From: Candidatus Kapaibacterium sp.
GTDB lineage: Bacteria; Bacteroidota; Ignavibacteria; Kapaibacteriales; JAEUSM01
Direction: 5' to 3'
NCBI GenBank assembly: GCA_016788785.1
Contig: JAEUSM010000011.1
Span: 81,200 to 145,199, forward strand
DNA: 64,000 bases
Below the pieces are notes generated by a model. The model was not told the origin of the DNA. It saw only the letters and a list, made by a program, of their open reading frames with translations, and did no database searches. The position numbers were made by a program, and so were the translations under genes. Positions 50,373 to 59,176 of the stretch are shown here, in pieces; position 1 is the first letter of the stretch, and every line of letters starts with the position of its first letter.

Positions 50373-52202
50373 TTAAACTCCTTGCAAATAGATGATGAGT
50401 GATGATATTCCTGTTTCGAGTGAATGTTCGCACGAAAGAAGTACCGCTTTTGTAGCAACAAAACGTTCGGAAAGCGATTCTGAAAAACCCAACGATGTCA
50501 ATGAAAACTCTTCGAAACGATTGCCAACGTCTATAGGCAAAATTTGTGAAGTTTTGATATGCAAATGCGATGAATTACTTCGCAAAAATGCCGTTGCGAA
50601 TACTTGGCAGACTGCTACACCCAACCCAGTTTGTTTCCGAGTTTGTTGGAAATACTGCTCGAATGAATCTATGTCCCCAATTACAGTGGGGGCAGGTGAG
50701 GTGATGAGCGTATCTCCTGCAATGGCAATAGCGACTTGTTCGTGCAACCGCAGTGCGAACGTATCACCATCGATAGCTGGATGAGAGGCAAGTGCATAGA
50801 GAGTTCCATATAAAAAACCCTCACCAGCTTCCATCGTTGATGTTACATCAGCGTAGGTATACCCATCATCAGTGGCGATATCAGGATTAGACATTTCTGA
50901 TTGGAAACGATTCATTTTCCAAGGTTGTGGGTACATCGTCGGTGGAATTGGCTCAACGACTGGATAGCCTTTCATACGACGTCCACCGTAGAAGGGTTGC
51001 GTATGAAAGAACATCTCGATATCATAGTCTTGTTCAGATTCCGCACCACCAAATGAATGGAGAACTACTTCGGCATTGGACTGTTGCTCTGGTGAGTAGG
51101 TAACTCGAATAGAGCGAAGACTACCAGCACCAAGTTCCAATTCAAGCCCTTCTTGAAGAACCGCAGTTGGCATTTCCAACGATGGTGCTTTGAAAATAGG
51201 TGACCATTCAAAATGAAGCGACCCAGTAGCCCACACAAATCGTGAGTGAAATGTACAACCCATTTGTTCAGTAAGTCGACGCAAAAAATCGTAGAACGTG
51301 CTAAACCGCTGAACTCCATTTTCGTCGTAGAGCATACCACCAACAATGGACGCGCCATCGTGCGGAGGTTTCGTTACTTTCCCAACGAAGAGTGGATTTG
51401 TGCATACATCACCGTGTGACCGAAGTGAGGAAAACTCTGAATAAAAAAGATTAACAATTTCCCCTTCCCAAGGATAGTCGCTTGGAACAACAGATGCTGA
51501 TTCTAAAAATAGCATTTTCTGAAGCATGATTTCCATCAAGGTGCATCGAGAATTGAGATAGTCATTGAATGAACATAAATGTGCTTTTATATCCCATGTT
51601 CTGTTGTCCGTATGCAAAGGTGCTTTGGGTCCTCCGAATTCGAAATAACCATTCGTTGCTAAAGAATTTGTATAGAACAGAGAGTACAGTCGATCGAACG
51701 AAGTATATGTCAATTCGTCTAGGTCTTCAGTCAATGAAACTGCTTCTGCCAAATAGCGTACGATGTCAACAAAAACAATATCCATCACTTCATCCCCTTG
51801 CTCATTGAAACGAATGGTGCTTGTTGGAACACGTTTCATCACCCCACAAAACAATGCATCGGAATGCCAGAAAGTATACGGTGGTGTAACAGAAACACTG
51901 CAACGAATTACTACAACAAAAGGCAATGTATTCACTGGACTTTCCAAACATCGATTGCGAAAAAGTGCTGGAGCATTCGTAAGATTTATGGTCATTGTTA
52001 ACGATGAAGTTTCAGAAAACCCATACGGAATAGTATCAAATCCTTTTGAAATAGTTCCACCGGAAAGCAATACATTCTCAGGTAATTCTTGTAAACCCGG
52101 AAATGGTTGTGGAAGATCGAATGCAGATGCACGAGGATAAAAACTACAATGATATGCTCGACCAGAATCAGTGACAAATTCTTTCCAAAATATAGGATTC
52201 AT
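50373..52202 (-). CDS. Large phage tail protein, unassigned
   Basis: About 609 residues from ATG 52202 (MNPIFWKEFV). No named domain recognised. The N-terminal 100 residues are beta-rich (SSLTMTINLTNAPALF), the middle contains Cys/aromatic-rich segments (LMEIMLQKMLFLESASV, LRRLTEQMGCTFHSRFVWATG) and the C-terminus returns to strands. Its position after tape measure and a 146-residue protein and before the fibre gene, with 4-nt and 1-nt junctions, suggests a tail-tip or baseplate protein. The start overlaps the preceding gene's stop (ATGA, 52199-52202). Confidence 0.75.
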   Translation of the reverse strand: MNPIFWKEFVTDSGRAYHCSFYPRASAFDLPQPFPGLQELPENVLLSGGTISKGFDTIPYGFSETSSLTMTINLTNAPALFRNRCLESPVNTLPFVVVIRCSVSVTPPYTFWHSDALFCGVMKRVPTSTIRFNEQGDEVMDIVFVDIVRYLAEAVSLTEDLDELTYTSFDRLYSLFYTNSLATNGYFEFGGPKAPLHTDNRTWDIKAHLCSFNDYLNSRCTLMEIMLQKMLFLESASVVPSDYPWEGEIVNLFYSEFSSLRSHGDVCTNPLFVGKVTKPPHDGASIVGGMLYDENGVQRFSTFYDFLRRLTEQMGCTFHSRFVWATGSLHFEWSPIFKAPSLEMPTAVLQEGLELELGAGSLRSIRVTYSPEQQSNAEVVLHSFGGAESEQDYDIEMFFHTQPFYGGRRMKGYPVVEPIPPTMYPQPWKMNRFQSEMSNPDIATDDGYTYADVTSTMEAGEGFLYGTLYALASHPAIDGDTFALRLHEQVAIAIAGDTLITSPAPTVIGDIDSFEQYFQQTRKQTGLGVAVCQVFATAFLRSNSSHLHIKTSQILPIDVGNRFEEFSLTSLGFSESLSERFVATKAVLLSCEHSLETGISSLIIYLQGV

Positions 52203-52639
52203 TCTTGCACCTCTTGTGATTGTAATTGCAGTATCAATTGTTCTTTCCCAATTTCCCACATAGTTTCTACAGCAAGTGAATCAATAATCACCCATACTCC
52301 AGTTGTCAATGCAGTGGAGGGGAAATTCTCCTCATCACTCCATCGAGGAAATGTGTCGTCATCGTGTTGAAGTTTCAGAAAAGGAGCTGACATCATAGAC
52401 ACAACTGCACCATATACTGACTCGGTGGAATATCCAGTCGTACTGTTTGTAAGGTAGGGGATAGTATGTACTTCGTACACTGTTCGAATTCGCCTTGACT
52501 GCTCTTGCACACCTCCTACGTATTGTTGTTTCGACCCAACAAATTGTAACGATGGTTTTATTCCGATAATTGGTATTACTATCATTGTATAGGGTGATGG
52601 TGAATTTTTTTCTGTGAATGCCGAGAGTTTTATTGTCAT
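52199..52639 (-). CDS. Phage tail-module protein, 146 residues
   Basis: Beta-rich protein with no recognised family (TMIVIPIIGIKPSLQFVG, VYEVHTIPYLT, STALTTGVWVIID). Overlaps both neighbours by 4 nt (52636-52639 and 52199-52202), which strongly argues for a real, translationally coupled gene. In siphovirus tails the slot between tape measure and tip proteins usually encodes a distal-tail-type or minor tail protein; that is inference from position. Confidence 0.75.
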   Translation of the reverse strand: MTIKLSAFTEKNSPSPYTMIVIPIIGIKPSLQFVGSKQQYVGGVQEQSRRIRTVYEVHTIPYLTNSTTGYSTESVYGAVVSMMSAPFLKLQHDDDTFPRWSDEENFPSTALTTGVWVIIDSLAVETMWEIGKEQLILQLQSQEVQE

Positions 52640-53556
52640 GATAATACCACCTTTCGCCGAAGTTGTTTGTCAATGATAGTTTGTAATTCATTTCCAGTTG
52701 CACGAAGCGTACCTGAGACCGTAATCGTATTGTGAACAGAGGTGGTTCTTGAATGTAATTTATCTATCAATTGCTCCATTTTTTCAAGGAGAACCGGTGG
52801 CGTTTGCGAGGGAGTATTCGTAAAAGACTGTGGGATTTTTCCCGCATTGAGCTGTTGCAATTCGGGCAAAAATGCTTTAGTTGATTGAGCATTCATTACA
52901 AATTCTTGCCCTAATTCGTTGATACGAATAAATTGTTCACCGCCTCTAACCAATCCACCTTCTTTGAATCCTGCAGCTGATTTGGCAAGTGCGACTAATC
53001 CTTTGAAGGTGGCAGTGAGTGCAATTGCTGATGCTAACCCTGCTGAGCCAAAGGAGAGTGCGTTTGCAGGATTGGGACTTGCTAATTGCACACCAGTTAT
53101 TTGTGCTACTATGACTGGCACTAATGCATCGAGTGCTTGAAGTGCTGTACCGACGAGAATTTTGGATGTACTTTCCACAAACGATTTTCCTTCTGCGAGT
53201 ACTCCTGCCATAGTAGACACTAAGGATGTTCCCAACGATGCAACTATTTTTTCGGAAGTAGAACTGAGAGAAAGTAACTGTTTTTCTTGTTGTTTTAGAG
53301 AAGTTTGTAATGCTGAACCCATCGACTGAACGAATGTTTGTACTTCTGTTTTTCTTCGGTTATTTCTATTTTGAGAAGCATTTTCTTCCGAAGCATAGAA
53401 CTGCTGTTGCATTTTTAGATAGGCATCATAATTCGTTGCTATCTGTTGCTGTTGTTGTTGCAATGAGTTTTTGAGTACTGTTGCCATCTTCTCATTCATT
53501 TGAGCAAACGCTTGAGAAACAGTTGATGTTTGTTGTAAAAATTCAGTTGGTTTCAT
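52636..53556 (-). CDS. Phage tail tape-measure-like protein
   Basis: 306 residues: an N-terminal Gln-rich coiled coil (NSLQQQQQQIATNYDAY), a hydrophobic middle (LVPVIVAQITGV, GLASAIALTATFKGLVALA), then a segment FKEGGLVRGGEQFIRINELGQEFVMNA, which is typical near the C-terminus of tape measure proteins. Tape measures set tail length; 306 residues would predict a very short tail (roughly 0.15 nm per residue, about 45 nm, from the general rule). Its ATG is overlapped by the end of the frameshift ORF (53543-53836). Confidence 0.8.
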   Translation of the reverse strand: MKPTEFLQQTSTVSQAFAQMNEKMATVLKNSLQQQQQQIATNYDAYLKMQQQFYASEENASQNRNNRRKTEVQTFVQSMGSALQTSLKQQEKQLLSLSSTSEKIVASLGTSLVSTMAGVLAEGKSFVESTSKILVGTALQALDALVPVIVAQITGVQLASPNPANALSFGSAGLASAIALTATFKGLVALAKSAAGFKEGGLVRGGEQFIRINELGQEFVMNAQSTKAFLPELQQLNAGKIPQSFTNTPSQTPPVLLEKMEQLIDKLHSRTTSVHNTITVSGTLRATGNELQTIIDKQLRRKVVLS

Positions 53557-53836
53557 TGTGATGATAATATAGTGAAAATGCTGATGAAAATGCTACCATT
53601 CGGTGAACTTCATCGTATGGTTGTTGTGTATATAATTGTTGTGCTAATTGATAATTCCCATTCGTTAGTAGATAGCAACTCCAAAACAGCCTTTCCTCTG
53701 GTGGAATGGTTGTAGTAAAAGAATTTTCTTGGGCAATACCTATTCTAAAACAATCCCATAGTTGGTAGCGGATACATCTTGCCTCACGATGGTAAAAATC
53801 GTCGACGAAAAAATTCCAAATATTGCTCCAATCTTT
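53543..53836 (-). CDS. Frameshift extension of the tail assembly chaperone (no start of its own)
   Basis: The minus strand is open in this frame from 53836 (after a TAG) to a TGA at 53545-53543, encoding about 97 residues with plausible composition (FFVDDFYHREARCIRYQLWD, PPEERLFWSCYLLTNGNY). Its only ATG lies 18 residues before the end, so it can hardly be translated alone. It overlaps the 3' end of the chaperone gene (53784-54269) and the first 14 nt of the tape measure gene. At a run of six T (53813-53808, codons TTT TTT of the chaperone), slipping back by two nucleotides keeps TTT pairing and moves into this frame, adding about 88 residues to give a fusion near 242 residues. Tail assembly chaperones of lambda use -1 and of Mu use -2 shifting at this genome position. 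Confidence 0.75.
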   Translation of the reverse strand, partial: KDWSNIWNFFVDDFYHREARCIRYQLWDCFRIGIAQENSFTTTIPPEERLFWSCYLLTNGNYQLAQQLYTQQPYDEVHRMVAFSSAFSLYYHHNETN

Positions 53837-54269
53837 CTAAGGGGAACGTCTGCCAAAATGTATGTTCATAACTTGAGTACACAGCTTCATATAGTTCTTG
53901 AGGAAATTGAGAAGTGTCAATAGTACTTCGTAGTAAGTCAATCGCTCTTCGAATTCGCTGTTCATTGTGAAGCATCGGCAATGGAGGATTTTTGAGCATT
54001 CGAAACAAGGTCGGATTTTCAGCCAAAAGTTCTGTGAGTGCTTGTTGTGAGATTTGACTATCTGAAGTGCCATGTATAGTTTTCATCAACGTAGCAAACG
54101 ATGGATGTTCTGTCATCAAGGCAAGCATATCTGCATCGGTACTTGTATTGCTGTAATCCTGCAACAATGGCAGTACTTCGTTTCGTAAAGAAAGTGTGAT
54201 GGTTTTCGGTTGGAGCGTATAGTGATTTTCCCCCCATTGGAGGGGAATTTGTATTTGAGTTGTATTCAT
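53784..54269 (-). CDS. Phage tail assembly chaperone (gpG-like)
   Basis: 161 residues, largely helical after a short beta start (IQIPLQWGENHYTLQPKTITLS). No sequence family recognised with certainty; the assignment rests on position just before the tape measure gene, its size, and the frameshift ORF that continues from its 3' end. Such chaperones coat the tape measure protein while the tail tube polymerises. The unshifted end is FFRRRFLPS. Preceded by a region of DnaA-box-like sequence. Confidence 0.7.
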   Translation of the reverse strand: MNTTQIQIPLQWGENHYTLQPKTITLSLRNEVLPLLQDYSNTSTDADMLALMTEHPSFATLMKTIHGTSDSQISQQALTELLAENPTLFRMLKNPPLPMLHNEQRIRRAIDLLRSTIDTSQFPQELYEAVYSSYEHTFWQTFPLERLEQYLEFFRRRFLPS

Positions 54270-54272
54270 AAT

Positions 54273-54342
54273 TGTTGATAAAATGTGGATAACTTAGCTA
54301 TTTTGTGGATAATATAGTGGATAACTGCCAATGTTATCCACA
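54273..54342. promoter_or_regulatory. cluster of DnaA-box sequences
   Basis: Between two tail genes lie TGTGGATAA (54284-54292), TGTGGATAA (54304-54312) and TTATCCACA (54334-54342), all perfect DnaA boxes, plus one-mismatch boxes TGTTGATAA (54273-54281) and AGTGGATAA (54316-54324). Five in 70 nt. The spacing of the first three starts is 11 and 20 nt. Confidence 0.75.
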
Positions 54343-54358
54343 ATATGACCGAAAAATC

Positions 54359-55009
54359 CTATTCTTCTGCATAGGTGATAAACTCAATTGCAGTATGTCT
54401 TTTTGCGACAATTGATAGTGAAGATGACGCTTCACACCCCTCAACCACCGGTAAAGCTGTAGCAGGAATAGCAAGGGTATTCGATAGTTTCAGAAGTGAA
54501 ATCGAAGGTGTCAATTTGACAAATTCACCTCCTTGAACGGTATAATTGAGCGTAGAAGATTTTAACAATCCGATACAAGCTCGAATATAGTAAGAACCAG
54601 CACCAGTAAATCCACCAGCATTTGCCTTCGAACCTCGATAGAGTAACAAAACCATCGAATCTGAGGCAATAGAGGGAGTATGTAGTTTCACACCATTTTC
54701 GAAGGAGATACTGTCTCTTTTATTCGGCAAATCTTCTTCGTCAATTGCTAAGGCTTGGAAAAATTGCAGATGGGTTTGTGAAACAGTCACACTTTCAATT
54801 GAGGCTTCATTTGCTTGAAGTTGTGGTTGGATTATTTGGTCAAATGAAACTCCGTCGGTATCATTTGACGCGGAAAGTGATGTTATGGCACTCCATGTAT
54901 CGGTATTGCTGATGGCATTTGCAACGGTACGATATTGCCATTGACTGCCGTTATAACGAACATTATAGAGTTTAGAGGAATTTCCTCCTCCGAATAGAAC
55001 TGATTGCAT
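54359..55009 (-). CDS. Candidate major tail (tube) protein
   Basis: About 216 residues from ATG 55009 (MQSVLFGGGNSSKLYNVRY). A clear Shine-Dalgarno AAGGAG lies 8 nt upstream, unusual in this window and consistent with phage origin. Beta-rich, with Ser/Thr/Gly-rich loops; no family recognised. As the first gene of the tail operon, ahead of the chaperone and tape measure genes, it has the slot of a major tail protein. Inference from synteny only. Confidence 0.6.
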   Translation of the reverse strand: MQSVLFGGGNSSKLYNVRYNGSQWQYRTVANAISNTDTWSAITSLSASNDTDGVSFDQIIQPQLQANEASIESVTVSQTHLQFFQALAIDEEDLPNKRDSISFENGVKLHTPSIASDSMVLLLYRGSKANAGGFTGAGSYYIRACIGLLKSSTLNYTVQGGEFVKLTPSISLLKLSNTLAIPATALPVVEGCEASSSLSIVAKRHTAIEFITYAEE

Positions 55010-55096
55010 GGTGACTCCTTTTGTAGAAAATAGTTTCCACAAAAATAGAAGTCAGTTGTTATCAGTTTTGGCTATTAGTGTTTGAGAACGAAAAGT

Positions 55097-57229
55097 CTAT
55101 TTTTTCTTCGGTTTTATTGTAGGTGGTGCCAAAGAATCCGGTGGTGCAGGGGATGGTGTCATTTGTTTTGGTTGAGACAATTCTTTTGGTAATTCCAAAC
55201 TTGGTTGTAGTGGTTTAGATGGGTCTAAAGAAGGTGCTAATACTGGACGTTGGATTTTGTTTGCCGATTTATCATCTATTGGATCCATTCGATTATCTAT
55301 TGGCAACGACGGTTGTGCTGTTTTAATTTCGACACCTTTCGGAGTCTGATTTTGCGTACTATCCGATATGGTTGATTTTGGTTTGACTGTATCTTTTTTG
55401 TCTTTATGAGCTAATGCATACATCAATGAAGGGCTAATTTCAGTAGTATATTCTGAAAAATTGTAGCGTTGCACTAACATATTGTAATAGAAAATTGCAG
55501 AATCTAAATTACGAATGTTATGTTCAAATGTCCAACCGAGTGTATACAATGCTCGAGCAGTATAGGTAGAACGTGGGAACAACTCCACTAATGATTCAAA
55601 TTTATTAATTGCTGTAGCATGTGAGCCAATTTTGCGAAAGTAAAGACCAGAAGTATACAATTCTTTTGCTGTATCGATAATGGCTTCGTCAGTTAGACCC
55701 AAAAGCACTTTGGCTTCACGTCCATGGTCTGTTGTTGGATAATTAAACGCAATAACCTCTAACAATGAGTCACAATAGTCTTCACGTTCCATTTCAACGG
55801 GAATTTTTCCAAATCCTTGCTTCATCAAACGTTGTTTTGCAAACAATAATCGAGCAGTTTCTAAATTCTTTTTTGGACAAAATTTCAAAGCATAATTGAC
55901 ATAACTCAAGGAAGAATCAAAATTCCCTAATTGTTCATGGATTCGACATAATTCGTACAAATTAAGTGCAAATGGTACATTGATTGAATCAATCATTGCA
56001 TCAAGATGACGAGGCTCATTAAAAAAAGCGTCGACAGATTTACGTTGTTCTGCCCAATTTGAAAGTAAATTATAATACTTTGTAGAAGACTCAAATACAC
56101 CAGACCGAACGGATTTGGAACGGCCAAAATACGGCAATGCTTTTCTGTAATCACCACTATCAATGTAGTCCATTCCACGTTCAAAATACTGACCTAACAA
56201 CGCTTTTGAACCCACAAAAGCAGAATCGGCAAATTGCACCTGTCGATCGTATTGTGCAGCTGAATCCAAAACTCGTGATATTGTCATTTTCTCTGCATGA
56301 ATGTGGGACGCCCATTCATCGTAATTTCTATTCGATTCTAAATCTTCAATAATAACTTGAGCTTCATTTACCCTGCCTAATCGTGCCTTACATGAGGCTT
56401 CGTACAGCAAAGATTCGAATGTTGCTTGAACATCAGGGTCATATTTGCGAACCAAGGCAAATTCTTTTTCTGCTTCTACAAACTTCCCTTCTCTGAAGAG
56501 TAAAGCCGCCATATCCGCTTGCCAACGAGCTTTAAGTGCATCATCATCAGATTGAGCAATTGCTTGACGATAGGGACGCATTGCCTCTTCGAGATTTCCG
56601 TGAAAAAGTTCTAATTCGGCTATAAGTCTAAATGCTTGTGAGAGAACATCCCATCGATTAAATTGCCATGCAATATCAACAGTTCGCGATAGCATTTGTC
56701 GACCTTGAGGGAATTTTCGCTGAACAATAAGACTTTTGGAAAGTAGTAGGTGAACATCTGGCATTTTATCACTATACTCATAGCGATCAATCAACTCTTG
56801 GCATTTAATCTGTGAAGGCACCCATTCGCTTCGGTAGAAAAAAGCAGTTGCCATCAGATATAAAGTTTTATCGATAAAATCAGATTTGGGATGTTGTGCT
56901 AATATTTTTGAACCTTTTATGATGATTGAATCAACTTTGACTTTTACGGGCATTAGCTTCGTATTGTCAATGATAAAATCTTTCATAAACGGTGGAATTG
57001 GTTCTGTTGAACGAAAGAGTGTGAAATTACCTCTTTGTGGAGTTAAAGCAATAGGAACAACGCGTTTCAATTCGTCTGCATAGGCAAACTCGTCCTCTGA
57101 AAAATTCAAGAGTCGGTTAGCATTATAGTAGGTATTGAAATACACCATTGAATTATCATACGCTTTTGTTCTACAGCCTGTAAATGTACAAACTACGATT
57201 CCGAAAGCGAGTAATAACCACATTTTCAC
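55097..57229 (-). CDS. TPR lipoprotein, SprE/PorW-like
   Basis: About 710 residues from GTG 57229 (MKMWLLLAFGIVVCTFTGC); ATG 57223 is also possible. Lipobox FTGC with lipidated Cys, then a start RTKAYDNSMVYFNTYYNANRLLN, which resembles SprE/PorW, lipoproteins needed for type IX secretion in gliding bacteria. About 15 TPR-like helical pairs follow (LRKGKFVEAEKEFALVRKY-style units). The last 60 residues are a Pro/Ser-rich tail ending PPTIKPKKK. Placing it in T9SS is an inference from the N-terminus, TPRs and the many T9SS cargoes in the window. Confidence 0.8.
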   Translation of the reverse strand: MKMWLLLAFGIVVCTFTGCRTKAYDNSMVYFNTYYNANRLLNFSEDEFAYADELKRVVPIALTPQRGNFTLFRSTEPIPPFMKDFIIDNTKLMPVKVKVDSIIIKGSKILAQHPKSDFIDKTLYLMATAFFYRSEWVPSQIKCQELIDRYEYSDKMPDVHLLLSKSLIVQRKFPQGRQMLSRTVDIAWQFNRWDVLSQAFRLIAELELFHGNLEEAMRPYRQAIAQSDDDALKARWQADMAALLFREGKFVEAEKEFALVRKYDPDVQATFESLLYEASCKARLGRVNEAQVIIEDLESNRNYDEWASHIHAEKMTISRVLDSAAQYDRQVQFADSAFVGSKALLGQYFERGMDYIDSGDYRKALPYFGRSKSVRSGVFESSTKYYNLLSNWAEQRKSVDAFFNEPRHLDAMIDSINVPFALNLYELCRIHEQLGNFDSSLSYVNYALKFCPKKNLETARLLFAKQRLMKQGFGKIPVEMEREDYCDSLLEVIAFNYPTTDHGREAKVLLGLTDEAIIDTAKELYTSGLYFRKIGSHATAINKFESLVELFPRSTYTARALYTLGWTFEHNIRNLDSAIFYYNMLVQRYNFSEYTTEISPSLMYALAHKDKKDTVKPKSTISDSTQNQTPKGVEIKTAQPSLPIDNRMDPIDDKSANKIQRPVLAPSLDPSKPLQPSLELPKELSQPKQMTPSPAPPDSLAPPTIKPKKK

Positions 57230-57269
57230 AATAGTTGTTGCCAATGTTGTTTGCCTTACAAAGATGAAA

Positions 57270-59084
57270 CTACAGCAACCAAAGCGACTGATATGCTTTT
57301 TGGTTTTCTGTTAGTTGTTCAGAAATAGTCAATGTGTATTCAAATGGTATTTCGAGTGTGAGTGAAGTTGTATACAATCTTCCATCGCACACTGCGGTGA
57401 TTTCGATTAATTCACCAACAGGCAACGATGTCAGAATTGCTTCAAAACTATTGACGTTTAAAGTGTGCTTACTATTGATTGCTATTATACAATCATCCAC
57501 AGCAATTCCTGCTTTTCTTGCAGGAGTACCGTCAGTAACAGTATCAACGACGACTGTACCGTTTTTGTCTGAAACTGTAATTCCTAAAAGCTTTTTGGGA
57601 GAAAAAAGTTCGTCATTTTCTCTAGTGATAGCAATTGGTTTTTTAGAATACACCAAACCAAATTGAGAGAATATCTCTTCGTACGGCAATTCTTCTTTGC
57701 CATAGACCCAGTCTTTTACGACCTTGCTCACATCAACCTTGGTTTCTTGTGAGATGATATTGATGATATCTTCTTCTGTTACACCAATTTCTGGATTTTG
57801 TTGATACTGCTTCCACAAGCCTCGAACTCCATCATCTAAGCGGTGTACTCCATTGGACTGAATGATAATATATAAATCCAACAACCAAAAAAAGACACCA
57901 CCTTTGAGATAATACGATGGGAAACGGTTACGCATGTCAGGAGACATAGCATACAGTTTCACCCACGCTAAAAAGCTACTATCATGCAAAGAAAGTGAAA
58001 AACGTCCTGGAACTTTGTCTAAAGCACCAAGGTTGTCTTTTGCCAATACATCAAGATACTTTTGTTGAGTGAAAAAACCACAACGATACATAAATAGCGT
58101 ATCATAATAGGAAGTAAGACCTTCTGCTAACCACAACAAACCAGTATAATTCTCTGTTCTGTAATTAAATGGACCAAGTTCACGAGGGCGGATTCGTTTG
58201 ATATTCCACGTATGGAAAAATTCGTGACAAAGTAGTTCTAAAACACGTGCAGTTTCCGTTTCAGATGAAAAAGCAGATGGGTCAACAGCATTCACAGAAG
58301 ATCGAGCATGTTCCAAACCACCATAAATGCCCGGTGAGCAGAGTAAAAAGAAAACATATCTATCATAAGGTAATTCATTTCCAAACATTGTTGCTTCGGT
58401 TGAAACAATTTTCTCTAATTTTTTTACAATCCAATCTGCATCAATTACAGCATTTGAGACTAATGCTAATTCGTGTTTTGCACCCAAAACTTCAAAGGTT
58501 TTTACGACATGATTACCAATTTCAATTATGGAATCTGCAAGAATATCGTAATTTAATGCACCGTAAAGAGTATTATCATTTGTAGGAAAAACAGGTGAAA
58601 GCGATGTGGAACATTCTTTCCATTCTTGTTGATTATACAGAAATTTCACATGATGAATTTCGTTCATTCTACCTTCTACATACAATAGCGAACAAACAGG
58701 CATCACAAATGCATGCCAACGATTGATATGTGAATTGCGAGGAGTTTTTGTATTTGCGTAGACCAAATACGTTACAGTAATTTCGTTCGTACCTTGAGTT
58801 TGAATGAAAAATTCATCTTTTGCCACCCATTGTGCTGAGAGTTCTTTTCCTTGAGCAAATGCACGAACATCACTCAAATCTGAAACCATATCTCTAATTT
58901 TATAGGAACCGGGTATCCAAGATGGAAGTATACAAGAAACTGTATCGGTTATAATATTTGATATATGTAAAGTAACTGCCATAATGTGTTCAGCAGCTCT
59001 GCCGAAATCTAAGGTGTAGGTAATTGAGGCTTGTGAATTGAGCAATTGTTCGTCTCTTTGTTCTATAGAATAACGGGAATTCAT
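57270..59084 (-). CDS. M61 family glycyl aminopeptidase with PDZ domain
   Basis: 604 residues. The N-terminal beta domain, then the zinc site in LLCHEFFHTWNIKRIRP (HExxH near residue 290) with the third ligand Glu in LWLAEGLTSYY, the M61 signature. A PDZ domain follows (about 500-570: LLGITVSDKNGTVVVDTV, DGTPARKAGIAVDDCIIAIN). M61 enzymes release N-terminal Gly or Ala and are usually periplasmic or cytoplasmic; no signal peptide is visible here. Faces the downstream subtilisin gene from the opposite strand. Confidence 0.93.
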   Translation of the reverse strand: MNSRYSIEQRDEQLLNSQASITYTLDFGRAAEHIMAVTLHISNIITDTVSCILPSWIPGSYKIRDMVSDLSDVRAFAQGKELSAQWVAKDEFFIQTQGTNEITVTYLVYANTKTPRNSHINRWHAFVMPVCSLLYVEGRMNEIHHVKFLYNQQEWKECSTSLSPVFPTNDNTLYGALNYDILADSIIEIGNHVVKTFEVLGAKHELALVSNAVIDADWIVKKLEKIVSTEATMFGNELPYDRYVFFLLCSPGIYGGLEHARSSVNAVDPSAFSSETETARVLELLCHEFFHTWNIKRIRPRELGPFNYRTENYTGLLWLAEGLTSYYDTLFMYRCGFFTQQKYLDVLAKDNLGALDKVPGRFSLSLHDSSFLAWVKLYAMSPDMRNRFPSYYLKGGVFFWLLDLYIIIQSNGVHRLDDGVRGLWKQYQQNPEIGVTEEDIINIISQETKVDVSKVVKDWVYGKEELPYEEIFSQFGLVYSKKPIAITRENDELFSPKKLLGITVSDKNGTVVVDTVTDGTPARKAGIAVDDCIIAINSKHTLNVNSFEAILTSLPVGELIEITAVCDGRLYTTSLTLEIPFEYTLTISEQLTENQKAYQSLWLL

Positions 59085-59176
59085 ATTTCTTTCGTATATT
59101 GTTCTGATTTTTGAAACATTAAAGTATCAAATTGTGTTTTATTGTTATACCAATTTGTACATAATAATTTACTCCA

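Noticed and set aside
53761-53839. A -1 frameshift of the chaperone gene
   Set aside because: The -1 frame reaches a TAG after about two dozen codons, whereas the frame reached by -2 (or +1) stays open to the tape measure gene.
54273-54342. DnaA-box cluster as the chromosome origin
   Set aside because: No dnaA, dnaN, gidA or AT-rich unwinding element pattern next to it; kept only as a regulatory or prophage site.
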